From NCBI GenBank assembly GCA_963717635.1, contig OY970347.1, forward strand, positions 2,418,001-2,482,000: a DNA stretch of 64,000 bases, read 5' to 3'. The translations under genes and the position numbers were made by a program. Position 1 is the stretch's first letter, and each line of letters opens with the position of its first letter. Source of the DNA: JALZKA01 sp963717635. GTDB taxonomy: Bacteria; Actinomycetota; Thermoleophilia; Solirubrobacterales; 70-9. Positions 1 to 7,348 of this stretch are shown one piece after another. The notes under the pieces are model-generated. The model saw nothing but the letters and a program-made list of their open reading frames with translations, searched no databases and had not been told where the DNA came from.

Positions 1-741
1 GGGCGTGGATCGAACCTCCTGATGTACAACACCGAGGAGGTCAAGCCGGCGCCGAACTCATGGGACGTCGTCTTCGACAAGGCGTCGGAGAACAGTGGCA
101 AGGTCACTGCCTACGACAACCCGATCTACATCGCCGACGCGGCGCTGTACCTGCGTGAGCACAACCCGGAACTCGGAATCGAGGATCCGTACGAGCTCGA
201 CCAGGAGCAGTTCGACGCAGCTATCGATCTGCTGAAGCAGCAGCGCGAGGATGTGGGCGAGTACTGGTCGGACGCCGCGAAGCAGATCTCTGCGTTCGAG
301 AACGGCGACACCACGGTCGGCACGACGTGGCCGTACCAGACCGGTGTACTGCAAGCCAGCGGTGAGCCGGTTGAGGCGATCCTTCCCAGCGAGGGCGCCA
401 CCGGGTGGTCAGACACATGGATGCTCAGTTCGGAGGCCAAGAACCCGAACTGCATGTACGAGTGGATGAACCACGTCGTCAGCCCAAAGGTGAACGCCGA
501 GATCGCTGTGTGGTTCGGTGAGGCTCCCGCGAATCAGAAGTCGTGTGCGCTCACCGACGACCTGCCCGAGATCTACGGAGGCACGGCGGAGCACTGCGAC
601 ATCAACCACGCGGACGACGAGGAGTTCTGGGACCAGGTCGAGTACTGGAGGACCCCGGTCTCCGATTGCGGCGATGACCGCGGCGACGAATGCAAGACCT
701 ACGACGAGTGGGTCCAGGGCTGGAACGAGGTGAAGGGCTGA
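1..741 (+). CDS. Polyamine-type ABC transporter substrate-binding protein, C-terminal part
   Basis: The open frame runs in from the left edge, so about 246 C-terminal residues of a larger protein are present. It belongs to the PotD/spermidine-putrescine class of extracellular solute-binding proteins. Family-like stretches are GTTWPYQTGVL, YEWMNHVVSPKVNAEIAVWF and GEAPANQKSC. It ends 19 bases before a GTG-started permease gene, followed by a second permease, the usual binding protein-permease-permease order. The ATPase is not downstream and presumably lies to the left of the window. Its ligand could be a polyamine or another amino compound; the sequence does not decide. Confidence 0.88.
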   Translation, partial: GRGSNLLMYNTEEVKPAPNSWDVVFDKASENSGKVTAYDNPIYIADAALYLREHNPELGIEDPYELDQEQFDAAIDLLKQQREDVGEYWSDAAKQISAFENGDTTVGTTWPYQTGVLQASGEPVEAILPSEGATGWSDTWMLSSEAKNPNCMYEWMNHVVSPKVNAEIAVWFGEAPANQKSCALTDDLPEIYGGTAEHCDINHADDEEFWDQVEYWRTPVSDCGDDRGDECKTYDEWVQGWNEVKG

Positions 742-760
742 TCCGACACCTCATCCGCTC

Positions 761-1654
761 GTGGAAGCGGGTGTAGCAACGCCGCAGAGGAGGTCGGCGG
801 GCCGCTGGCTCGCCGGCCTCTTCCACGGTCGTCCCCGGCTGCAGGTCGGCAGCCTGCTCGCCGGTCCTGTCGGTTGGCTGGTCGTCGGCTACCTCGGCTC
901 GCTCGCGGTTCTCTTCCTGACCAGCTTTTGGACTCTGGGAGAGCTCTCGGGCGAGATTGAGCAGAGCTTCACGCTCGACAACTTCAAGGACGTGGTCGAG
1001 ACGCCGGTCTATCGGTCCGTCGCGGCTCGCACGATCGGAATCGCGGTGCTGGTCACCCTCACCTGCGTGCTGCTTGCGTTCCCGCTCGCCTTCTACATGG
1101 CGAAGGTGGCAAGCCCGCGGACGAAGGGGCTGCTCGTGGTAGCGGTGCTGATGCCGCTCTGGTCCTCCTACCTGGTCAAGATCTTTGCCTGGCGTGGCAT
1201 CCTCAGCGAGGAGGGGATTTTCAACTGGCTGCTCGACCCATTGGGCATCTCGGGGCCGGGTTACGGGCTGGTGGCCATCTGGCTCGTGATGACCTACCTC
1301 TGGCTTCCGTACATGGTCCTTCCGGTCTACGCAGGGCTGGAGCGGATACCCGACACCCTGCTGAGTGCATCGGAGGACATGGGAGCGAAGCCGCTTTACA
1401 CGTTTCGCCGCGTGATCCTGCCGCTCGCGTTTCCGGCGATCGTGGCAGGCTCGATCTTCACCTTCTCACTCACGCTCGGCGACTTCATCGCCATCGGCCT
1501 GGTCGGCTCCGGCGAGCAGTTCATCGGAACCGTCGTCTACTCGAATTTCACCGCCGACCTCCCGTTTGCCGCGGCCTTTGCGACCGTGCCGGTCGTGGCG
1601 ATGATCATCTACCTGCTGCTCGCCCGCCGGCTCGGGGCGTTCGAGCACATCTAG
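761..1654 (+). CDS. ABC transporter permease, PotB type
   Basis: Integral membrane permease of 297 residues, the normal length for PotB-like proteins, with about six hydrophobic segments. The conserved cytoplasmic loop that docks on the ATPase is visible as EDMGAKPLYTFRRVILPLAFPAI, shown here only by its EDMGA core and the P-L-A-FP end, at about residues 205-230. The GTG start follows the binding-protein stop by 19 bases and the next permease begins 2 bases after the stop, so the three genes form one unit. Substrate is inferred from the family only. Confidence 0.88.
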   Translation: MEAGVATPQRRSAGRWLAGLFHGRPRLQVGSLLAGPVGWLVVGYLGSLAVLFLTSFWTLGELSGEIEQSFTLDNFKDVVETPVYRSVAARTIGIAVLVTLTCVLLAFPLAFYMAKVASPRTKGLLVVAVLMPLWSSYLVKIFAWRGILSEEGIFNWLLDPLGISGPGYGLVAIWLVMTYLWLPYMVLPVYAGLERIPDTLLSASEDMGAKPLYTFRRVILPLAFPAIVAGSIFTFSLTLGDFIAIGLVGSGEQFIGTVVYSNFTADLPFAAAFATVPVVAMIIYLLLARRLGAFEHI

Positions 1655-1656
1655 CA

Positions 1657-2505
1657 ATGCGCCTCTCGGGCCGATCCTCAGCCCTGCTTCGCCTCGGCGC
1701 GGGCTTCACCCTGGCGTTCATCTACGTGCCGTTGATCGTGATCGTGATCTACGCCTTCAGCGAGTCGCGAACGTTCGAGTGGCCACCGCCGGGTTACACG
1801 CTGGAGTGGTTCGACAAAGCCTTCGCCAGCACCGGCGCGCGCGACGCTTTCCTCTACTCCGTCAAGACCGGCCTCCTGGCGACCGCGATCGCGCTCATCC
1901 TGGGCACGCTGGCCTCGTTCGCGGTTGCACGGCACCGCTTTTTCGGCCGCGAGACGATCTCGTTCCTCGTGATCCTGCCGATCGCCCTGCCCGGAATCGT
2001 CACCGGGATCGCGCTCAACTCGACCTTCACTCAGGTCCTCGGCATCGATCTGAGCCTGTTCACGATCGTCGTCGGCCACGCGACGTTCTGCATCGTCGTC
2101 GTCTACAACAACGTGATCGCGCGGCTGCGCCGTCTCTCAGGGTCGTTCGAGGAGGCTTCTGCCGACCTGGGCGCGAGCCCGTGGCAGACGTTTCGCCTGG
2201 TCACGTTTCCCAATCTGCGCTCCGCCCTCGTTGCGGGCGCGTTGCTCGCCTTCGCCCTCTCTTTCGACGAGATCATCGTCACGACGTTCACGGTCGGGAC
2301 CGGCGATCAGACCCTGCCGATCTGGATCTTCACCAACTTCGCGCGACCCGCACAGCTTCCGATCGTGAACGCGGTCGCGGTGATCGTGATCCTGATCTCG
2401 GTTATTCCGGTCTACCTGGCCCACAAGCTCTCGAGCGAAGTCGGCGCGGGCAGTCGCGCAACCGCGCCGGCCACCGCCGCGGCCGCGGCGGTGGCGAAGC
2501 CGTAA
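1657..2505 (+). CDS. ABC transporter permease, PotC type
   Basis: Permease of 282 residues, second membrane subunit of the same importer. It has six predicted membrane segments and the PotC-type coupling loop EEASADLGASPWQTFRLVT at about residues 165-185. An LSFDEIIVTTF segment follows, as in many spermidine/putrescine permeases. The C terminus is an alanine-rich tail. No ATPase follows: the next genes are on the other strand, and the 48 bases to the TatA stop hold nothing I recognise. Confidence 0.88.
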   Translation: MRLSGRSSALLRLGAGFTLAFIYVPLIVIVIYAFSESRTFEWPPPGYTLEWFDKAFASTGARDAFLYSVKTGLLATAIALILGTLASFAVARHRFFGRETISFLVILPIALPGIVTGIALNSTFTQVLGIDLSLFTIVVGHATFCIVVVYNNVIARLRRLSGSFEEASADLGASPWQTFRLVTFPNLRSALVAGALLAFALSFDEIIVTTFTVGTGDQTLPIWIFTNFARPAQLPIVNAVAVIVILISVIPVYLAHKLSSEVGAGSRATAPATAAAAAVAKP

Positions 2506-2553
2506 GGGGCCGTGCCGGGCCGAGGTCGGGAACGCGTGATGCCGAATGGAGGG

Positions 2554-2691
2554 CTAGCCGGTCATCGAGCTCTTGAACTCGCGGAAGCTGTTGCCGGCTG
2601 AGCGTCCGAGCTCGGGCAGGCGCTTGGGGCCGAAGATCACCAGGGCGATGATCAGGACGATTGCGATCTCCATGGGTCCGATGTTGGGCAT
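2554..2691 (-). CDS. tatA: Short TatA/TatE-type twin-arginine translocase subunit
   Basis: A 45-residue ORF too short for usual ORF cut-offs. It has one hydrophobic helix (IAIVLIIALVIF, residues 8-20) followed at once by the TatA hinge and amphipathic helix FGPKRLPELGRSAGNSFREF. FGPK-LPELGR is diagnostic for TatA/E. The protein stops right after the amphipathic helix and lacks the usual acidic tail. It lies last in a minus-strand cluster with two ferritin-like proteins, at least one with an RR-containing Tat signal, so it may serve their export. The Shine-Dalgarno sequence is weak. Confidence 0.85.
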   Translation of the reverse strand: MPNIGPMEIAIVLIIALVIFGPKRLPELGRSAGNSFREFKSSMTG

Positions 2692-2714
2692 CTCAGGTTC
2701 TCACTTTCAGTTGG

Positions 2715-3083
2715 TTATTCGACTTCGATCGTGCCGTTCATGAACTGGTGGAAGCGGCAGTAGTAGTCGTAGGTGCCCGGCTCGTCGAGCGTTACGTCGC
2801 CGGCGTCGCCCTGGTCGAGCGTGCCGGTGTCGAACGACTCGTCGCGCGCGGTCGAGGTGTGCGCGGCGTCGTCTTGGTTCGTCCAGGTGACTGTGGTGCC
2901 GGCGGTCACGGTGATGACCTCCGGCTCGTAGAGGAACTCGGCGATCTCGACGGTCGCGTCGCGATCGGCGACCGGCGCGGCCTCGTTCGGCGTCGCGTCC
3001 TCTTCGTTGTCGTCGCCGCCGCAGCCGGCGATCCCCGCGAACGCGAGGACCGCCGCTACGGCAATGGCTGCTAGGCGAGGTAT
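2715..3083 (-). CDS. Amicyanin/plastocyanin-like copper lipoprotein
   Basis: Small blue-copper (cupredoxin) protein of about 122 residues, probably an electron carrier on the outer face of the membrane. The C-terminal half shows the type-1 copper ligands: His in DDAAHTS, then C-x2-H-x2-M in YYCRFHQFM. The N terminus is a lipoprotein signal ending in the lipobox IAGC at about residue 21, followed by an acidic linker. The frame has no ATG, GTG or TTG between the upstream in-frame TGA and the signal peptide. The best start is ATA at 3083, with AAGGCGG seven bases upstream, overlapping the ferritin-like gene by 13 bases. A sequence error or ATT start is possible. Confidence 0.8.
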   Translation of the reverse strand: MPRLAAIAVAAVLAFAGIAGCGGDDNEEDATPNEAAPVADRDATVEIAEFLYEPEVITVTAGTTVTWTNQDDAAHTSTARDESFDTGTLDQGDAGDVTLDEPGTYDYYCRFHQFMNGTIEVE

Positions 3084-3712
3084 GGCTGGACCGCCTTGAG
3101 GACCTCAGCCTCGGTCAGCGAGGGATCGAAGGCATCCGGGGCGGGATCCTCGCCCGCCGCGAACCGGATCGCTGCCGCGTGGCGGGCCTCGACCTGCACG
3201 ATCCCGCCGGCCGTGGCCAGCAGGTCCTTCGACTGGATCATCGGAGCGGCGCCGTTGTAGGCGCTGACGCCGAGATCCTCGAACGTGATCGCGGTCGCGA
3301 GGAACGTGTCCACGCTGGAGAACGCGTCCCCGAAGTCGACGCCTGGGGCCTTGACGGGCTTGCCGCCCAGGTCCTTGATCGTCGCCGTCAGAGCGTCAAC
3401 ATGCTCCTGCTCCTCGCCGCCAAACGTCTTGACGTAGCCGGCGGCTTCGCCGCTCAGGCCCGAGACGTCCGTTCCGGCCTGATCGTAGAACGCCGCCTCG
3501 AGGTACTCGAGCGTGAGCGCGAAGTTGAGGATCTCAAGGTCCCCTCCTCCGCTCTGTGCGAACGCGCTGCGAATCATCGGGCTTACCGCGAGGGCGCCGT
3601 ATGCCGCACCGGCGGCGAGCGCTCCACGCATCAGGAATGCGCTTCGGCTCACGTTCTCGACCTCGATCGAGGCCAGCTCGGGAGCCGTTTGGATGTTCTT
3701 GTTCGTGTTCAT
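3071..3712 (-). CDS. Ferritin-like domain protein, exported
   Basis: A 213-residue protein of the ferritin_2/desiccation-related class. An N-terminal hydrophobic signal-like segment (about residues 22-50, SRSAFLMRG then an alanine-rich stretch ending in AFAQS) resembles a Tat signal with a single arginine. The four-helix bundle carries ferritin-type metal ligands: LEYLEAAFY, GGEEQEHVDAL and VEARHAAAIR. A Shine-Dalgarno-like AAGGAAG lies about ten bases before the ATG. It is the second gene of a four-gene cluster and overlaps the copper lipoprotein gene. Whether it binds iron or another metal is unknown. Confidence 0.82.
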   Translation of the reverse strand: MNTNKNIQTAPELASIEVENVSRSAFLMRGALAAGAAYGALAVSPMIRSAFAQSGGGDLEILNFALTLEYLEAAFYDQAGTDVSGLSGEAAGYVKTFGGEEQEHVDALTATIKDLGGKPVKAPGVDFGDAFSSVDTFLATAITFEDLGVSAYNGAAPMIQSKDLLATAGGIVQVEARHAAAIRFAAGEDPAPDAFDPSLTEAEVLKAVQPYLA

Positions 3713-3752
3713 GTTCAGGGTCTTCCTTTCCGGTCGTCAGAGTTCACTCGTC

Positions 3753-4424
3753 TTAGACGAGGAACGGCTGGACCTCTTCGAGGACGGTCGCCGCATCGGC
3801 ACCCGTCGCAAACGCGCCCTCGGGTGTCGGCTGATCGCCGTTGAGCACGTTCAGGACGGCCGCGTGGCGCGCCTCGACCGAGTGAATCGACAGTGCTGCG
3901 GCAAGAACGTCGGGGTTCTCGATCGCAGCTGCCTGCCCCAGGTACGCGGCTGCGCCCAGGTTCTCGACCGTGGCAGCCAGTGCCACGACCTCCTCGGCGC
4001 TCTCCAGCGGGAACTCGGCCTTCGGCTCCGGGGCGGGCTCGCCGCCCAGGTCCTTGGCCGTAGCCGTCAGGGCGTCGACGTGCTCCTGCTCGTGCTTGCC
4101 GATCACCTTGATCAGCGCGAGCTGGTCGCCCTTGAACAGACCGCTCTTGGCGACCGCGGCGTAGAACCCGGCCTCCAGGTACTCGAGCGTCAGGGCGTAG
4201 TTGACGATGCCGAGGTCGCCCTCGCCGAAGTCTGCAAGGGGATCGCTGCTCGATCCCATGTCCTCGGTCGTCGTACTCGTCTCGTCGTCGTCGTCACCGC
4301 ACGCGGCGAGCAGAGCCGCCGAGGCGCCGGTGCCGCCGGTCAGCGCCAGGAACTTCCGGCGCGAATGTGGGTCCCGGGCGATGCGCTTCAGCGCGCTGCG
4401 CTCCGGCTCGGTGGATACGGTCAT
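3753..4424 (-). CDS. Ferritin-like domain Tat lipoprotein
   Basis: Paralogue of the next gene downstream (223 residues). The N terminus has a true twin-arginine motif, SRRKFLALTGG at about residues 21-31, and a lipobox-like LLAAC, then an acidic DDDDE linker. The ferritin-like bundle repeats the same ligand pattern: LEYLEAGFY, KHEQEHVDAL and VEARHAAVLN. The start is supported by GGAGG seven bases upstream. First gene of the cluster with the second ferritin-like protein, the copper lipoprotein and TatA. The 82 bases up to the potA stop probably contain its promoter. Confidence 0.84.
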   Translation of the reverse strand: MTVSTEPERSALKRIARDPHSRRKFLALTGGTGASAALLAACGDDDDETSTTTEDMGSSSDPLADFGEGDLGIVNYALTLEYLEAGFYAAVAKSGLFKGDQLALIKVIGKHEQEHVDALTATAKDLGGEPAPEPKAEFPLESAEEVVALAATVENLGAAAYLGQAAAIENPDVLAAALSIHSVEARHAAVLNVLNGDQPTPEGAFATGADAATVLEEVQPFLV

Positions 4425-4506
4425 GCTGCGGCCTCCATCAGTCGGGGGAATACGGACTCACCCCCTGCTTGCGAGGAAGACGCGGGTCTGGATCAGTTGC
4501 GCGCGC

Positions 4507-5574
4507 TCAGCGCAGCACCAGGCAGTGCTCCGGGTGCCACCCGAGCCGGATCTTCATGCCCGGCTCCCAGCGGTCATCCGCGCGGGCGCGATAGGTGGCC
4601 TGCTCCAGGGCGACGAGGCGTGCCCCGTTGCCGAGCGAGACCGTGAGCTGCGTCGTCACTCCCAGATAGACCCGCGCCTCGATCGTGCCGTCGACCGCGA
4701 CCATCTCGGGGTCGATCTCATCGACCGCGATCTTCTCTGGACGGACCGACAGCGACACAGCATCGCCCGGGCGACAATCGCCGGGCAGCGGCACCTTGAG
4801 GACCAGGTCCGGTCCCACCCGGACCCGGTCTGAACCCTCGACCTTGCCCTCGAGCAGGTTGGAGATCCCGATGAAGCCGGCGACGAACTCCTCGGTGGGG
4901 TGCTCGTAGATGTCCTCCGGAGGCCCGCATTGGACGACCCGCCCCGCGTTCATCACCGCGATCCGGTCGCTCATCGAGAGCGCCTCTTCCTGATCGTGTG
5001 TGACGAACACGAAGGTGATCCCGACCTCACGCTGGATCTGCTTCAGCTCGACCTGCATCTGGCGGCGAAGCTTGAGGTCGAGCGCGCCGAGCGGCTCGTC
5101 GAGCAGCAGTACCGCCGGCCGGTTGACCAGCGCCCGGGCCAGCGCCACGCGCTGGCGCTGGCCGCCTGACAGCTCCTGCGAGCGAGCGCGGGCGCGGTCC
5201 GCAAGGCCGACCAGCTCCAAGGCCTCGCCGACCCTCCGGGAGATCTCGGCCTTGTCGACCTTCTTGCGCTTGAGGCCGAAGGCGACATTGTTGGCGACGT
5301 CGAGGTGATCGAAGAGCGCGTAGCTCTGGAAGACCATGTTGACGTTGCGCTCGTAGGGCGGGACCTTCTCGACCGGGTCGCCCTCCAGGAGGATCCGACC
5401 CTCGGTCGGGATCTCGAAGCCGGCGAGCATCCGCAGGGTCGTCGTCTTGCCGCAGCCCGACGGCCCGAGCAGCGAGAAGAACTCGCCCTTCTCGATCGTC
5501 AGGTCGACGTTCTCCACCGCGACGAAGTCGCCGAAGCGCTTGGTCACCCCTTCGAGCCTGATCGCTTCGCTCAT
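4507..5574 (-). CDS. potA: Polyamine-type ABC transporter ATP-binding protein
   Basis: ATPase of 355 residues. The nucleotide-binding domain has Walker A GPSGCGKTT, signature LSGGQRQRVALARAL, Walker B VLLLDEPLGALD and the H-loop THDQEEAL. A C-terminal TOBE-type regulatory domain follows (about residues 270-350, with SVRPEKIAV). It is the last gene of a minus-strand operon whose permeases and binding protein lie just upstream, and it starts 7 bases after the PotC-type permease stop. The name follows family convention; the ligand may be a quaternary amine rather than a polyamine, given the Rieske gene in the operon. Confidence 0.9.
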   Translation of the reverse strand: MSEAIRLEGVTKRFGDFVAVENVDLTIEKGEFFSLLGPSGCGKTTTLRMLAGFEIPTEGRILLEGDPVEKVPPYERNVNMVFQSYALFDHLDVANNVAFGLKRKKVDKAEISRRVGEALELVGLADRARARSQELSGGQRQRVALARALVNRPAVLLLDEPLGALDLKLRRQMQVELKQIQREVGITFVFVTHDQEEALSMSDRIAVMNAGRVVQCGPPEDIYEHPTEEFVAGFIGISNLLEGKVEGSDRVRVGPDLVLKVPLPGDCRPGDAVSLSVRPEKIAVDEIDPEMVAVDGTIEARVYLGVTTQLTVSLGNGARLVALEQATYRARADDRWEPGMKIRLGWHPEHCLVLR

Positions 5575-5581
5575 GCGCTCA

Positions 5582-6403
5582 TCATTCTCCCGCGGTTAGA
5601 ACCTTGATTCCGCTCTCGCGCCTGCCGAACAGGCGCGGGAGCATCACCGCCAGCGCGATCGCGCTCAGCGACACGACCATCATCAACGTTCCGATCGCGT
5701 TGATCGTCGGCGAGAGCCCGAACCGGATCGCCGACCAGATCCGCACCGGCAGCGGCTGCAGGTCCTCGCCACTGGTGAAGAACGAGAGCACGAAGTCGTC
5801 GAAGGAAAACGCGAAGACCAGGAGCCCCGCGGCGACGACCGAGGGCCACAGGGCGGGCACGAGCACCAGTCGCACGGACTGCCAGCGGGTGGCGCCGAGG
5901 TCCATCGCCGCCTGCTCGACCTCCTCGGAGATCGCCGCCATTCGGGCCCGGACGACGATCGTGACGTACGAGATCGAGAACGTGATGTGCGCGATCACGA
6001 TCGTCCAGAACGAGAGCGCGATCCCGAGCTGGCTGAAGATCAGGAGCGCTGAGATGCCGGCGACGATCTCGGGAACGACCAGCGGCACCAGCATCAGCAC
6101 GTTGGCGCCCGGTGACCACCGTGCACGCGAGCGCACCAGCCCGATTGCCAGAGCCGTGCCCAGGACAGTGGCGACGAGCATCGTCAGGAAAGCGATCTCA
6201 AGCGACGCGATCAGCGACTCGCGCAGGCTCTCGTCGTTCAGGAACTCCTCGTACCACTGGAGCGAGAAGCCGTCGAAGGTCGTCAGCGACTTGACCGAGT
6301 TGAACGAGAACAGGATCACGATCAGGATCGGCGCGAACAGGAACAGGTAGACGCCGCCGGTGAACACGCGCAGGAAGCGCGGCTTGTCGAAGCCCCCGCT
6401 CAT
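5582..6403 (-). CDS. potC: ABC transporter permease, PotC type
   Basis: Permease of 273 residues with six hydrophobic segments and the coupling loop EQAAMDLGATRWQSVRLVL near residues 165-183. Its FSFDDFVLSFF segment is typical of PotC. The ATG is preceded by a hairpin (6412-6429) whose 3' arm GGCGG is the likely Shine-Dalgarno sequence, eight bases from the start. The stop of a 19-residue mini-ORF overlaps this ATG as TGATG. It pairs with the PotB-type permease at 6459-7310. Confidence 0.9.
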   Translation of the reverse strand: MSGGFDKPRFLRVFTGGVYLFLFAPILIVILFSFNSVKSLTTFDGFSLQWYEEFLNDESLRESLIASLEIAFLTMLVATVLGTALAIGLVRSRARWSPGANVLMLVPLVVPEIVAGISALLIFSQLGIALSFWTIVIAHITFSISYVTIVVRARMAAISEEVEQAAMDLGATRWQSVRLVLVPALWPSVVAAGLLVFAFSFDDFVLSFFTSGEDLQPLPVRIWSAIRFGLSPTINAIGTLMMVVSLSAIALAVMLPRLFGRRESGIKVLTAGE

Positions 6404-6462
6404 CAGATAAGCCGCCTCAACAACGGCGGGGCTCCGCTCCGTCCTGTCGGACTCCGCGTCAC
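6403..6462 (-). CDS. Junction mini-ORF, 19 residues, with SD-containing hairpin
   Basis: A GTG-started frame encodes MTRSPTGRSGAPPLLRRLI. Its start overlaps the stop of the upstream permease (GTGA) and its stop overlaps the start of the downstream permease (TGATG), so it exactly fills the gap. The 3' half contains the hairpin CCGCC-GTTGTTGA-GGCGG at 6412-6429. C-terminal APPLLRRLI recurs, exactly or altered, at 7307-7348, 24526-24579, 29131-29163 and 48355-48417. AGG and TTG codons are unusual for this genome. It may be a translated coupling peptide or only a palindromic repeat with an open frame. Confidence 0.45.
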   Translation of the reverse strand: MTRSPTGRSGAPPLLRRLI

Positions 6463-7310
6463 AGCGCGGCCGCTCTCACGTCACGGGCGGCCGAGCGCAG
6501 GTAGGCCACCATCCAGACCGACAGGAAGACCATCATCACCACCGTCAGTGCCGAGCCGAAGGGCCAGTTGTTCGCCGTGAAGAACTGGTCCTGGATCAGG
6601 TTGCCGACCATGTAGGTGTCGGGGCCGCCGAGCAGCTGGGCGGAGACGAAGTCTCCCACCGACGGCAAGAACACGAGCACCGAGCCCGCCAGGATGCCCT
6701 GCTTCGTCTGCGGCAAGGTGACGTGCCGGAAGGTCTGCCACGGGGTGCCGTAGAGGTCCTTGCCGGCCTCGATCACCGAGCCCGAGAGCCGCTCGATCGA
6801 CCCGTAGACGGGCAGGATCATGAACACCAGATAGCCGTAGGTGAGCCCGCCGATCACGGCCCACGGCGTGTTGATCATCTGGATTCCCTGCTCGCGCAGC
6901 CCGGCGTCGACGACCGCGTTGTTGACGAGCCCCTCGTCGGCCAGCAGTGCGACCCAGGCGTAGGTGCGGACCAGGTAGTTGACGAAAAACGGCAGCACCA
7001 GCAACGCGATCAGCACGTTGCGGTAGCGCCCGCCGTAGCGCGCGATGTAGTACGCCACCGGGTAGCCGATCAGGAGGCAGAGCGCGGTCGTCGCCAGGGC
7101 GTACAAGACGGAGCGCAGCAGCACCGGAAGGTAGGTGGGGTTGAACGCGTCCGAGTAGTTGTCGAGACGGGTGTCGTAGACGGCCCGGCCGAGGTCGTCG
7201 ACGAACCCGAACGAGAGGGCCAGGACGAACGCGCACGGGACGGCGAAGAGCAGGACGAGCCAGAGAGCCCCGGGGATCAGGAAGCGATTCCAGAAGGAAT
7301 CGGCGCTCAT
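6459..7310 (-). CDS. potB: ABC transporter permease, PotB type
   Basis: Permease of 283 residues with N-terminal FLIPGALWLVLLFAVP and the coupling loop EAGKDLYGTPWQTFRHVTLP at about residues 190-210, both normal for PotB. It follows the binding protein gene; the 38 bases between contain another copy of the SD-containing hairpin (7316-7333). Start ATG at 7310 has GGCGG five bases upstream. It belongs to the Rieske-TetR-PotDBCA operon. Confidence 0.9.
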   Translation of the reverse strand: MSADSFWNRFLIPGALWLVLLFAVPCAFVLALSFGFVDDLGRAVYDTRLDNYSDAFNPTYLPVLLRSVLYALATTALCLLIGYPVAYYIARYGGRYRNVLIALLVLPFFVNYLVRTYAWVALLADEGLVNNAVVDAGLREQGIQMINTPWAVIGGLTYGYLVFMILPVYGSIERLSGSVIEAGKDLYGTPWQTFRHVTLPQTKQGILAGSVLVFLPSVGDFVSAQLLGGPDTYMVGNLIQDQFFTANNWPFGSALTVVMMVFLSVWMVAYLRSAARDVRAAAL

Positions 7311-7348
7311 TCAACCCGCCTCAACAACGGCGGGGCTCGGCTGACGGC
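7307..7348 (-). repeat. Junction repeat with SD-containing hairpin (APPLLRR frame, no start)
   Basis: The gap between the binding-protein stop and the permease ATG holds the same 18-base palindrome as 6412-6429: CCGCC-GTTGTTGA-GGCGG, here at 7316-7333. The frame in phase with the upstream gene reads AVSRAPPLLRRVE and its stop overlaps the permease ATG as ATGA. There is no ATG or GTG in this frame, so a peptide would need a TTG start or readthrough. It therefore looks like a copy of the element that has lost its 5' half. Confidence 0.6.

Noticed and set aside
3713..3752. A ten-codon GTG frame in the gap between the two ferritin-like genes
   Set aside because: Neither end overlaps a neighbour and the peptide does not resemble the junction family.
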